The notes under the pieces: model-generated | Told to the model about the DNA's origin: nothing | Database searches by the model: none | What the model saw: the letters and a program-made list of their open reading frames with translations, nothing else | Position numbers and translations under genes: made by a program | Origin: Kiritimatiellia bacterium | Lineage (GTDB): Bacteria; Verrucomicrobiota; Kiritimatiellia; RFP12; UBA1067 | Length of the DNA stretch: 10,438 nt | Assembly: GCA_024405255.1 (NCBI GenBank) | Contig: JAKSOY010000160.1 | Location: 1 to 10,438 of the forward strand | Direction: 5' to 3' | In this document: positions 1 through 6,647 of the stretch, piece after piece | Numbering within the stretch: the stretch's first letter is position 1 | Layout of the letters: every line of letters begins with the position of its first letter

Positions 1-471
1 ATGAACGACCTGCACGCGACGAAGGATGCACGGGTTCGCGCGGCGAGCAACTTCCCGTTCCTCGTGTGGCAGTATGCGGAGCAGCACCGCTGCCTGATGG
101 CGGATCGCACGATGCGTCCGTGGATCGACGAGAACCTCAATCCCGATCGTCGCGACTGGATCGCGCGCACGGTCATCGTGAAGCAGAACATGCGCTTCGC
201 GCGTGAACGCGGCAAGGACTACAACCACTCGGCGTTCTGCGATCTGGTGATCTCGGGCCTCGTGGGCATCCAGCCGAACGGTACGAAGGGCTTTACGGTC
301 GATCCGCTCTGCCCCGAGACGTGGGACTACTTCATCCTCGACCACCTGCGCTATCGCGGCCATGAGGTCTCGGTGCGTTGGCATCGGAACCACGGTGGCC
401 TCACGGTGAAGATCGACGGCCGCGAAGTCGCCCGCCGCGACACCCTGGGCCGTCTGGACGTCTCGCTCTGA
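1..471 (+). CDS. C-terminal part of an MGH1/GH63-like glycoside hydrolase (partial)
   Basis: The 156 visible residues match the C-terminal end of MGH1-like glycoside hydrolases of the GH63 type, (alpha/alpha)6-barrel enzymes acting on alpha-linked sugars. The recognisable pieces in order are PWIDENLNPD (residues 40-49), GKDYNHSAFCDLVISGLVG (71-89), the DPLCPETWDYF stretch (101-111) and a terminal beta-rich piece with KIDGREVA (137-144). In the family these lie in the last barrel helices and the small C-terminal domain, so most of the catalytic barrel is missing. Position 1 is an in-frame ATG, but full members are several hundred residues long, so the reading frame very probably continues upstream of the window; if this ATG were the true start the gene would be a 5'-truncated relic. 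Usual linker residues before GKDYNHS look replaced by a Met/Arg-rich segment. The cytochrome gene follows after 35 nt on the same strand and could share its transcript. Family assignment is from recall; substrate is unknown. Confidence 0.72.
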   Translation: MNDLHATKDARVRAASNFPFLVWQYAEQHRCLMADRTMRPWIDENLNPDRRDWIARTVIVKQNMRFARERGKDYNHSAFCDLVISGLVGIQPNGTKGFTVDPLCPETWDYFILDHLRYRGHEVSVRWHRNHGGLTVKIDGREVARRDTLGRLDVSL

Positions 472-506
472 TCCGCGCGTGAAATCAATGAAGGGGAGGA
501 TAGAAG

Positions 507-1382
507 ATGAAAGGGTGGAAAATTCTTGGAAGGGTTGCGCTTGCGGCGGCTGTCGTGGGGGCGGGATGGGGCGTGTCCCGCTGGATCGCGCGGCGCAATC
601 AGGTGGCGGCCAATCGTGCGGAACTTGTGCGTTTAGGCCTGCCGGGAGACGGGACGCATGACTTCGTCCCGCTGCCGGCGATTCTGCCGCACGACAAGCA
701 GGCGGCCCAACTCGGGAGCGGCCTTTTTATGGATAAGCGTCTTGCGCGGACTTCGCGTCGGACATGCAACTCCTGCCATTGGCTGAATGCCGGCGGATCG
801 GACGGGAAGACGCATGGCGGCGTGCTGACGCGGCCGATTGAAAATGCCATTGCCACGACGCGTTTTCTGCATGATGGATCGCTCACGAATTTTTCAGATG
901 CCGTGACGCGCATGCTGACGGACGGCACCTATGCGGGAGGCGGTTCGCTGTCGGAAGTCGTTTCGCGTCTGTCGTCCGACAAGACCTTGGTGGCGGCGTT
1001 CGAACGCGTCTACAAGACGGGCCCGAACACGACCAATGTCCTGCACACGATCGACCAGTATGCGCGCACGCTGATTTCGGCGGGTCGTGCGTTTGACCGT
1101 TATCAGGGCGGCGATGCGAATGCGTTGACGGCGCAGGAAAAGGCGGGCTTCGAAGTGTTCCGTTCGCGCAAGTGCCTCGCCTGCCATCGGGGGCCCGTGC
1201 TGGGCGGCCACGATGTCTATGAAGGCCGCAAGGTGACGCAGCTGCGGGGCCTTGGACGCCGTCGCATCTATCTGTCCGACGGTACGCTCAATGATCTCGG
1301 CGCCGTCGTCACGCGCATGCCCGCCAAAGAATTCACCGAAGAAGAACTCGCCGCCATCGTCGCCTTCCTCAAAACGCTCTAA
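507..1382 (+). CDS. Compact di-heme cytochrome c peroxidase / MauG-family protein, membrane-anchored
   Basis: This 291-residue protein has two haem c attachment motifs, CNSCH (residues 87-91) and CLACH (223-227), the layout of bacterial di-haem peroxidases and MauG-like enzymes, which reduce peroxide or oxidise a partner in the periplasm. A hydrophobic segment at residues 10-23 is followed by an Arg-rich stretch (R25, R29, R30) with no clear cleavage site, so I read it as an uncleaved anchor. The N-terminal half carries FLHDGSLTNF then AVTRM (120-136); the C-terminal half carries YLSDGT then AVVTRM (255-271). By family alignment M271 is the likely axial ligand of the second haem. The C-terminal domain is short: about 44 residues separate H227 from M271. 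The ATG at 507 follows a strong GGGGAGGA ribosome-binding site (493-500). The peroxidase role is inferred from the family; a plain electron carrier is possible. It ends 3 nt before the convergent gene's stop. Confidence 0.8.
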   Translation: MKGWKILGRVALAAAVVGAGWGVSRWIARRNQVAANRAELVRLGLPGDGTHDFVPLPAILPHDKQAAQLGSGLFMDKRLARTSRRTCNSCHWLNAGGSDGKTHGGVLTRPIENAIATTRFLHDGSLTNFSDAVTRMLTDGTYAGGGSLSEVVSRLSSDKTLVAAFERVYKTGPNTTNVLHTIDQYARTLISAGRAFDRYQGGDANALTAQEKAGFEVFRSRKCLACHRGPVLGGHDVYEGRKVTQLRGLGRRRIYLSDGTLNDLGAVVTRMPAKEFTEEELAAIVAFLKTL

Positions 1383-1385
1383 GAG

Positions 1386-3812
1386 CTACCGTTCGAAGTA
1401 GCGGTAGACGAAGCGGCCGTCGGGGGCGGCATCGCCGTGACGGTAGAAGTCGAGGATGTCGCCTTCGGCGGCGCCGGTGGTGTTGTCCGTCCACTTGAAG
1501 CGGAGGTCGATCTTCTTGTCGGCGCAATCGAGGGCACGGCGCGGAATCGTCAGGGCCAGCGAGGAACCGTCGATCGTCAGCTTCACGTCGGCGACTTTCT
1601 CCCAGTTCCAGCCGCCGCGGCAGCGTTCGAGCGTGGCCGTCGTTGCGGATGTGGGCGAGGTGCGGTTCACGAGATACTGGAAGTGGTTCCAGTGCGGGAC
1701 CTTTTCGCCGAACGACGTCGAGAGGTAGAGACGCATCCAGCAGGGATCGGTGAAGGGGGTGATCGGCGCCGCGCAGATGACGCGGAAGGTGATCGTGTCG
1801 GACGTGTGCGTGACCGTGCAGTCGGTGATGTCGTTGCGTCCGGTCTGATCCGTGTAGTAGGTCGAGCCGTGTCCTTGAGCATTGCGCGGCAGCGTGTCGT
1901 GCAAGGCATCCCGGTAGACGGGATTCTCGTGGGCGGCGCGTTGGGGACGACATCCGCGGAAGCGGCGCACGCCCTCCACGAGCTGATAGTAGGCGTAGTC
2001 CTTCATAATGCCGGCGGACGGTTCGATGTCGCGGCTGAAAGGCGGCGCGTACTGGTCGGGGAAGGCGCACTGCTTGCCCATCCACCAGGGATGCTTGCCG
2101 GCGATCCATTCGTTCCAGCCGGTGATGAAAAGATAGGACGGGTCGAGTTTGATCGCGTGGTCAAGCTGTTGGGCGAAGTTGTCGCACCAGACGAAACGGT
2201 TCGGTTCGTGGCGGCGGGGATTACGGTCCGGCGCGAAACGAAGGCGCTCGCCCGGACGAAGCTCCGACTCGTTCGGGCCCATGTAGGCGCGGCCGAAGAT
2301 GTTCTGGTCGTTCATTGCGGCGAGGCCCTGATGTCCGTCGCGCGCCTTCCAGGAGTGGTTCTGCGCCACACCGGCGGCGCACATCTCGTAGGTGCCGTCT
2401 GCGCGGCGGCCGTAACCGTGCTGCGGATAGACTTCAAGCCAGCACCACTGTTCGGGCGAAGTGGGACCGAGGGCGTAGGCGGCCTGAAGAGGACGGAACG
2501 TGAAGAAGTCGAGAATCTCGGCGAAGTCCTGTCGATCCGCGGACGAACGCGCGGGGTCGACCGCGGCGGCTTCGACGACCTCGGGTGCGGCGTGGACGAG
2601 AGGGCGGCCGTTCCAGTAGTACCAGAGGTCGCTGAACTTGCGGGGCTTGTAGATGTCGCGGTAAAGTTGCAGCAGGCTCACGAGCTGGACCGGCTGGTCG
2701 CCGAAAGGCAGCATAAAGGCGAATTTCGGGGTTTTGAAACCGTCGCGGCGAAGGGCGCTCCAGGTGTGCATCAGGGTCCAGGCCGATTCCATCCAGGTGA
2801 GGTGTCCGTTGGTCGCGTCGAACACGACGGCATCGATCCCGGCGGCGGCGAGCAGTTGGGCGTGGCGACGCGAGACCCAGGCGTCCGTCATCAGGTAGTA
2901 GCCGAAAAGAGGTTCGCCCCAATAGTGGCTATGGTTGTTGGGTCCCCACAGAGGATCGAGCGGATGGTCGTTGAGCGTGGGGTGCTTGAGGAGGATCTTC
3001 TCGTTGTCATAGGGCGGTTGGGGGCGTCCGGCGGAGAGGCCGTGGCTGCGAACGTGCCAGGTCCAGTAGAAGATGCCCACTTGGCGGTCGCGGGGCGGGC
3101 CGTACTTCTCGCTGGTCGAGAGCACGCGGCCGAGTCCGTCGATGGCATCCCAGGTGTCCGCGAAAAGATCGCGGTGAACGAACGGTCGGTTGGGAATGAG
3201 CGCGCCGGAATCATCTGAAACGCCGGTTGTTTCGGCAGGAGCGCGAGAGACGGTGGAGACGTAGGGGGTGTGTCCGAGCAGGCGCGTGCGCGGCGAGGCG
3301 ACGTTGGTGAGCAAGAGGGCGAATTGAAGCGCGCCCGGAGTGGGGGCCTCGTTAAGGTAGGTGGTGACGTCTTGGGAGGCCGCGCGGGGCGTCTGCCATA
3401 CGCCGACGCGTTCAGAGGGGTCAGAAAGCTCGGCGTAGTAGCGTCCGGGCGCGAGCGGCGCGAAGGCGAGGACGAGTTGCGCGTTGTCCGCAAAGTCGAC
3501 GAAGCGCTTGCGTGCGAGCGGGGGTGTGGCGCGTGACGCGGCGGGCGAGCCGGCCCAGCGGTAGAGGGAGATCGTCAGCGACCCGACATTGTTTGCATAG
3601 CTTGGGCAGCAGACGTGGAACTCGCTGAAGGCGTCCGACGTCGTGAACGCTGTGCCGACAGTCATGCCGGCGACGATCTCGACCGGGTGATGCTGACGGC
3701 CGTTCTGGTAGCCGCGGGCAATCGTCTCATAACGGAGGGGCGTCTCGGCTGCGGAAAGGACGACCGCAAGCGAGACGGTGGCGAAAGAAGCGAAGAAAGG
3801 TTGGATGTTCAT
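1386..3812 (-). CDS. Secreted GH99/WbsX-like putative glycoside hydrolase with C-terminal CBM9-like domain
   Basis: The 808-residue product begins with a typical signal peptide (hydrophobic residues 5-20, Ala-rich cleavage region near SAAET), so it should be exported. Residues about 25-175 form a beta-rich N-terminal domain. A TIM-barrel-like core follows: VGIFYWTWH (245-253), the WGPNNHSHYWGEP stretch (289-301), RRHAQLLAAAGIDAVVFDATN (315-335), LWYYWNGRPL (396-405) and FITGWNEWI (562-570). This order is that of the GH99-like/WbsX proteins common in Lentisphaerae, Kiritimatiellae and planctomycetes; D332 and E568 (in GWNEW) are the best candidate catalytic acids. PFSRDIEP (591-598) and YAYYQLV (606-612) also fit. 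Residues about 655-808 resemble a CBM9-like beta-sandwich (DITDCTVTHT, then LRFKWTDN). The start is fixed by the signal peptide: the next Met is residue 50. No Shine-Dalgarno precedes it. Substrate is unknown; an alpha-mannan or other host/plant polysaccharide would be speculation. Confidence 0.75.
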   Translation of the reverse strand: MNIQPFFASFATVSLAVVLSAAETPLRYETIARGYQNGRQHHPVEIVAGMTVGTAFTTSDAFSEFHVCCPSYANNVGSLTISLYRWAGSPAASRATPPLARKRFVDFADNAQLVLAFAPLAPGRYYAELSDPSERVGVWQTPRAASQDVTTYLNEAPTPGALQFALLLTNVASPRTRLLGHTPYVSTVSRAPAETTGVSDDSGALIPNRPFVHRDLFADTWDAIDGLGRVLSTSEKYGPPRDRQVGIFYWTWHVRSHGLSAGRPQPPYDNEKILLKHPTLNDHPLDPLWGPNNHSHYWGEPLFGYYLMTDAWVSRRHAQLLAAAGIDAVVFDATNGHLTWMESAWTLMHTWSALRRDGFKTPKFAFMLPFGDQPVQLVSLLQLYRDIYKPRKFSDLWYYWNGRPLVHAAPEVVEAAAVDPARSSADRQDFAEILDFFTFRPLQAAYALGPTSPEQWCWLEVYPQHGYGRRADGTYEMCAAGVAQNHSWKARDGHQGLAAMNDQNIFGRAYMGPNESELRPGERLRFAPDRNPRRHEPNRFVWCDNFAQQLDHAIKLDPSYLFITGWNEWIAGKHPWWMGKQCAFPDQYAPPFSRDIEPSAGIMKDYAYYQLVEGVRRFRGCRPQRAAHENPVYRDALHDTLPRNAQGHGSTYYTDQTGRNDITDCTVTHTSDTITFRVICAAPITPFTDPCWMRLYLSTSFGEKVPHWNHFQYLVNRTSPTSATTATLERCRGGWNWEKVADVKLTIDGSSLALTIPRRALDCADKKIDLRFKWTDNTTGAAEGDILDFYRHGDAAPDGRFVYRYFER

Positions 3813-3818
3813 GCAACT

Positions 3819-3847
3819 ATCATAGCATAAAATCGGCTGTTGGACAA
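3819..3847 (-). promoter_or_regulatory. Promoter of the GH99-like gene, leaderless geometry
   Basis: Read on the minus strand there is a -35 TTGTCC (3842-3847), a 17-nt spacer and a -10 TATGAT (3819-3824) with an extended TGC just upstream. The last base of the -10 lies 6 nt from the ATG at 3812, so +1 would fall on or next to the A of the start codon. No Shine-Dalgarno is visible between them. This is a sequence match only; the transcription start is inferred. Confidence 0.55.
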
Positions 3848-3884
3848 TTAGGGCCCATTATTTTAGTCGGGAATGAAAAATTTC

Positions 3885-3913
3885 CGCACAGAAGCACGGG
3901 GATTTGATATAAT
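3885..3913 (+). promoter_or_regulatory. glnA promoter (extended -10)
   Basis: A perfect TATAAT lies at 3908-3913 inside GATTTGATATAATA, with TG one base upstream of the hexamer (extended -10). The 17-nt spaced -35 (CGCACA, 3885-3890) is poor, which an extended -10 can tolerate. The predicted start is near 3920, giving a leader of about 33 nt. The same 14-nt block and a CTCGTTT start region recur at the rpsL promoter. Confidence 0.65.
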
Positions 3914-3952
3914 ACCCGACTCGTTTGAAGCAACAAAAGGAGTTTTTCTCAA

Positions 3953-5452
3953 ATGGCTACTACGGATATGTCCTGCAATTCGCTCGTTGCGGCGTTTAAG
4001 AAGCCGCGCGAACAGTTTACAAAAGAGGACATCAAGAAGTACATTCGCGAGCAGGGGATCCGTCACGTCAATTTCATGTATGCGGGCGGTGACGGGCGTT
4101 TGAAGACGCTCAATTTCGTCATCAATGACGCGGACTATCTCGATGAGATTATCACTTGCGGCGAGCGCGTGGACGGCAGTTCGCTTTTCAGCTACATCGA
4201 GGCGTCGAGTTCCGACCTTTATGTGGTGCCGCGTTATTCGACGGCGTTTATGGACCCGTTTGCATCCCTGCCGACGCTTTGCCTGCTGTGTTCGTTCTTC
4301 AATAAGGACGGCGAGCCGCTGGAGTCCTCGCCGGAGTACACGCTTCACAAGGCGTGCGCGGCGTTCAAGCAGGAAACCGGCTGCGAGTTCCAGGCGATGG
4401 GCGAACTCGAGTACTATGTGATCGCCGACGACACGCAGGCGTTTCCGGCGGTGGACCAGAAGGGGTACCACGAGAGCGCGCCGTTCGCGAAGTTCAACGA
4501 GTTCCGCCAGAAGTGCATGCTCTACATCGCGCAGGCGGGTGGACAGATCAAGTACGGCCACAGCGAAGTGGGCAACTTCACGCAGGACGGCAAGCTCTAC
4601 GAGCAGAACGAGATCGAGTTCCTGCCGTGTCCTGCCGAAGACGCCGCCAACCAGCTGACGATTGCGAAGTGGATGATCCGCAATCTGGGTGCGCAGCTTG
4701 GCCTCGATGTCACCTTCGCGCCGAAAATCACGGTGGGCAAGGCCGGAAGCGGTTTGCACATCCACATGCGCATCATGAAGGACGGTTCGAACCAGATGCT
4801 TGAAAACGGCGTCATCAGCGCGACCGCGAAGCGCGCGATTGCCGGAATGATGAAACTGGCGCCGTCGATTACGGCGTTTGGCAATATGAACCCGACCTCG
4901 TACCTGCGCCTGGTACCGCATCAGGAAGCGCCGACGAACGTGTGCTGGGGCGATCGCAACCGTTCCGTGCTCGTGCGTGTGCCGCTCGGGTGGGCCGGCA
5001 AGACGGATCTCTGCAAGCAGGCGAATCCGAACGAAGAGAAGAGCGCCTACGATACGCATCAGAAGCAGACCGTGGAAATGCGTTCGCCCGATGCCTCCGC
5101 CAACGTCTATCTGCTGATGGCGGGGCTTGCGGTCGCGTGCCGCTACGGTTTCTCGCTGAAGGACGGCGTGCAGGTGGCGGAGAAGACGTACGTCAACGTC
5201 AACATCCACAAGAAGGAGAATGCCAAGCTCCTCAAGTCGCTTGATACGCTGCCGGATAGCTGCTGGGCTTCGGCCGACTGCCTTGCAAAGCAGCGCAAGG
5301 TCTATGAAGAGTTCGGCGTGTTCTCGCCCGCGATGATCGACGGGATTATCGCCCAGCTCAAGTCGTTCAAGGACAAGACCCTTCGTGCGCAGGTCAGCAA
5401 GAGCAAAGCGGCGATGGCGAAGCTCGTGAAGACCTACTTCTACTGCGGTTAA
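3953..5452 (+). CDS. glnA: Glutamine synthetase, type I-like, non-adenylylated form
   Basis: This 499-residue protein should make glutamine from glutamate, ammonia and ATP in the cytoplasm. It has the beta-grasp entry ([11 protein letters not shown], residues 45-55; DGSS, 74-77) and the catalytic domain in order: metal ligands in GELEYY (E151, E153), the HSE and EQNE pair (E205, E220), GSGLHIHM with H269, LVPHQEAP with E325, the DRNRS arginines (R335, R337) and VEMRSPD with E375/R377. All key residues I can align are present. The NLYDLPPEE adenylylation-site motif of enterobacterial enzymes is absent; the corresponding region reads [12 protein letters not shown], so GlnE-type control is unlikely. 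It is longer than the ~470-residue E. coli enzyme and resembles a GlnA subtype found in Bacteroides and Verrucomicrobia relatives. AGGAG (3938-3942) lies 10 nt before the ATG. No terminator is visible before rpsL, so read-through is possible. A gamma-glutamyl-amine ligase cannot be fully excluded. Confidence 0.88.
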   Translation: MATTDMSCNSLVAAFKKPREQFTKEDIKKYIREQGIRHVNFMYAGGDGRLKTLNFVINDADYLDEIITCGERVDGSSLFSYIEASSSDLYVVPRYSTAFMDPFASLPTLCLLCSFFNKDGEPLESSPEYTLHKACAAFKQETGCEFQAMGELEYYVIADDTQAFPAVDQKGYHESAPFAKFNEFRQKCMLYIAQAGGQIKYGHSEVGNFTQDGKLYEQNEIEFLPCPAEDAANQLTIAKWMIRNLGAQLGLDVTFAPKITVGKAGSGLHIHMRIMKDGSNQMLENGVISATAKRAIAGMMKLAPSITAFGNMNPTSYLRLVPHQEAPTNVCWGDRNRSVLVRVPLGWAGKTDLCKQANPNEEKSAYDTHQKQTVEMRSPDASANVYLLMAGLAVACRYGFSLKDGVQVAEKTYVNVNIHKKENAKLLKSLDTLPDSCWASADCLAKQRKVYEEFGVFSPAMIDGIIAQLKSFKDKTLRAQVSKSKAAMAKLVKTYFYCG

Positions 5453-5472
5453 ATGGAAGTGAAATTGACCAC

Positions 5473-5501
5473 TTGCCAAGTGCCCGCAGATTTGATATAA
5501 T
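5473..5501 (+). promoter_or_regulatory. rpsL-rpsG promoter with palindrome over the -35
   Basis: TTGCCA (5473-5478), a 17-nt spacer and TATAAT (5496-5501) form a good sigma70-like promoter with TG one base upstream of the -10. The -35 sits in the centre of the palindrome CACTTGCCAAGTG (5470-5482), and a further AAGTG at 5457-5461 could pair with the same CACTT. The start is predicted near 5508, with a leader of about 31 nt ending in AAGGAA (5523-5528). Confidence 0.7.
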
Positions 5502-5538
5502 AATTGCTCGTTTTGGAAAAACAAGGAAACAAACATTC

Positions 5539-5922
5539 ATGCCGACCATCAATCAGTTGATCCGCAAGGGGCGTCATCCTCTTGCTACGCATTCGAAATC
5601 GCCCGCGCTGAAGGCTTGCCCGCAGCGTCGTGGAGTGTGTCTCGTCGTCAAGACGATGACGCCTAAGAAGCCGAACTCCGCTCTTCGTAAGGTTGCCCGT
5701 GTGCGCCTCACGACCGGCGTCGAAGTGACGGCCTATATCCCTGGTGAAGGCCACAACCTGCAGGAGCACAGCGTGGTGCTCGTGCGTGGCGGCCGTGTGA
5801 AGGACCTTCCTGGCGTTCGTTACCACATTGTGCGTGGCGTCCTCGACTCGCTTGGTGTTGCCGGTCGTAATCGCAGCCGCTCCAAGTACGGCGTCAAGCA
5901 TCAGAAGGAAGAGAAGAAGTAA
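5539..5922 (+). CDS. rpsL: 30S ribosomal protein S12
   Basis: The 127-residue protein is S12, which sits at the decoding centre of the 30S subunit and helps set translational accuracy. It carries the family signatures [11 protein letters not shown] (residues 41-51), [10 protein letters not shown] (69-78) and [14 protein letters not shown] (83-96), and ends [15 protein letters not shown]43 and K88 are the wild-type residues at the classic streptomycin-resistance positions, and D89 is the residue that RimO methylthiolates in other bacteria. I chose ATG 5539 because [10 protein letters not shown] aligns with the family start and AAGGAA lies 10 nt upstream; an in-frame extension to 5473 would run over the promoter. 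The C-terminal tail is slightly longer and more acidic-basic mixed than that of E. coli. rpsG follows after 10 nt, so the two are surely co-transcribed. Confidence 0.98.
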   Translation: MPTINQLIRKGRHPLATHSKSPALKACPQRRGVCLVVKTMTPKKPNSALRKVARVRLTTGVEVTAYIPGEGHNLQEHSVVLVRGGRVKDLPGVRYHIVRGVLDSLGVAGRNRSRSKYGVKHQKEEKK

Positions 5923-5932
5923 GGGATAAGCC

Positions 5933-6454
5933 ATGTCTAGACGCTCTAAGAAGATCGAAAAGCGGGTCTCCGTTGACCCCAAGTTCAATTCCGAGCTGAT
6001 CGCCCATGTCATCCGTATCATCATGAAGGATGGCAAGAAGACGACGGCTGAACGTATCGTTTACGGTGCCGTCGAGAAGATCAAGGAAGCTGTTGAGAAG
6101 GATCCTGCCAAGTTCGTCAAGGGCGAAGGTGAGCAGAAGACCCCTGTCACCGAGCCGATCGAGATCATCTCGCAGGCGATTGAGAACATGAAGCCGAAAG
6201 TGGAAGTCAAGACCCGCCGTGTCGGTGGTACGACCTATCCGGTTCCGGTTGACATCAATCCTGTTCGTCAGCTCTCGTTGGCGCTGCGCTGGATGACCAC
6301 GTATGCGTCCGCCCGTCATGGTATGGGCATGCCGGCTGCTGTCGCCGCCGAGATCATTGACGCGTTCCAGGGCCAGGGCAACGTCATAAAGAAGCGTGAT
6401 GACGTGCACAAGATGGCTGCGGCTAACAAGGCGTTCGCGCATTACGCGTGGTAA
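5933..6454 (+). CDS. rpsG: 30S ribosomal protein S7 with an internal insertion
   Basis: This 173-residue protein is S7, the primary assembly protein of the 30S head, which contacts 16S rRNA and the E-site tRNA. Diagnostic stretches are DPKFNSELIAHVI (residues 15-27), DGKKTTAERIVY (33-44), VEVKTRRVGGTTYPVPV (90-106), ALRW (117-120) and KKRDDVHKMAAANKAFAHYAW (153-173). The usual short form has about 156 residues. The extra length sits between YGAVE (44-48) and AIENMKP (82-88): 33 residues here against 16 in E. coli, with a Lys/Glu-rich, Pro-containing piece around residues 54-75. The ATG follows AAGGGA, which overlaps the rpsL stop, 6 nt away. The 10-nt rpsL-rpsG gap leaves no room for the long S7-binding intercistronic structure used for autoregulation in E. 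coli. No fusA or tuf follows; a terminator does. Confidence 0.97.
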   Translation: MSRRSKKIEKRVSVDPKFNSELIAHVIRIIMKDGKKTTAERIVYGAVEKIKEAVEKDPAKFVKGEGEQKTPVTEPIEIISQAIENMKPKVEVKTRRVGGTTYPVPVDINPVRQLSLALRWMTTYASARHGMGMPAAVAAEIIDAFQGQGNVIKKRDDVHKMAAANKAFAHYAW

Positions 6455-6479
6455 CTCCAAATTGTTTTTCCAAAACGAG

Positions 6480-6520
6480 AAAAGGGCCGATCGCAAGATC
6501 GGTCCTTTTTCGTTGTCTTT
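6480..6520. terminator. Rho-independent terminator after rpsG, bidirectional-looking
   Basis: A 12-13 bp stem (6480-6492 with 6497-6509, one G-T wobble) is closed by a GCAA tetraloop. On the + strand TTTTTCGTTGTCTTT follows. On the minus strand the stem is followed by TTTTCTCGTTTT, so it can also end transcription arriving from the right. That fits the minus-strand coding remnant just to the right. Confidence 0.88.
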
Positions 6521-6533
6521 GCGGAGGGGGCCT

Positions 6534-6647
6534 TTAGGGACGTGAAATCGCTTCGGCGAGGCGTGTCGTGTGTTTTTCGGAGATGAAAGTCCAGGTCGCG
6601 CCAAGATGGTAGATTTCCGCATCGGGGAAGAGGCGTGTCGAGTTCAC
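6534..6647 (-). pseudogene. Probable C-terminal gene remnant, alpha/beta-hydrolase-like
   Basis: Between the rpsG terminator and the repeat cluster the minus strand encodes 37 residues from GTG (6645-6647) to TAA (6534-6536). The sequence includes LFPDAEIYHLGATWTF and ends TTRLAEAISRP. The third positions are GC-rich like those of real genes here, and the composition looks protein-like. It resembles the last strand-helix unit of alpha/beta hydrolases (pattern: PDAE, then a short turn where the catalytic GxxH would be, then an amphipathic helix), but the His is missing (ATWTF). An in-frame TAG lies seven codons upstream (6666-6668), inside the repeats, so the frame is cut off exactly where the repeats begin. 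I favour a decayed gene end. A genuine 37-residue protein using GTG is possible, with only a GGGG as ribosome-binding site. Family assignment is weak. Confidence 0.4.

Noticed and set aside
1437..3218. 593-codon open frame on the + strand opposite the GH99-like gene
   Set aside because: It is antisense to a gene with clear family motifs and a signal peptide. Its Val/Gly/Arg-rich product has no recognisable motif, and GC-biased third positions explain the lack of stops.
3863..5536. 557-codon open frame on the minus strand opposite glnA
   Set aside because: Product is Arg/Leu/His-rich low-information sequence typical of a shadow frame; the opposite strand is an unmistakable glutamine synthetase, and the frame also crosses two promoters.
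5473..5538. In-frame N-terminal extension of rpsL from TTG
   Set aside because: It overlaps the promoter and the predicted transcription start; S12 family proteins begin at the internal Met with a Shine-Dalgarno in front.
5923..5932. S7 autoregulatory RNA site between rpsL and rpsG
   Set aside because: The gap is 10 nt, too small for the E. coli-type structure.
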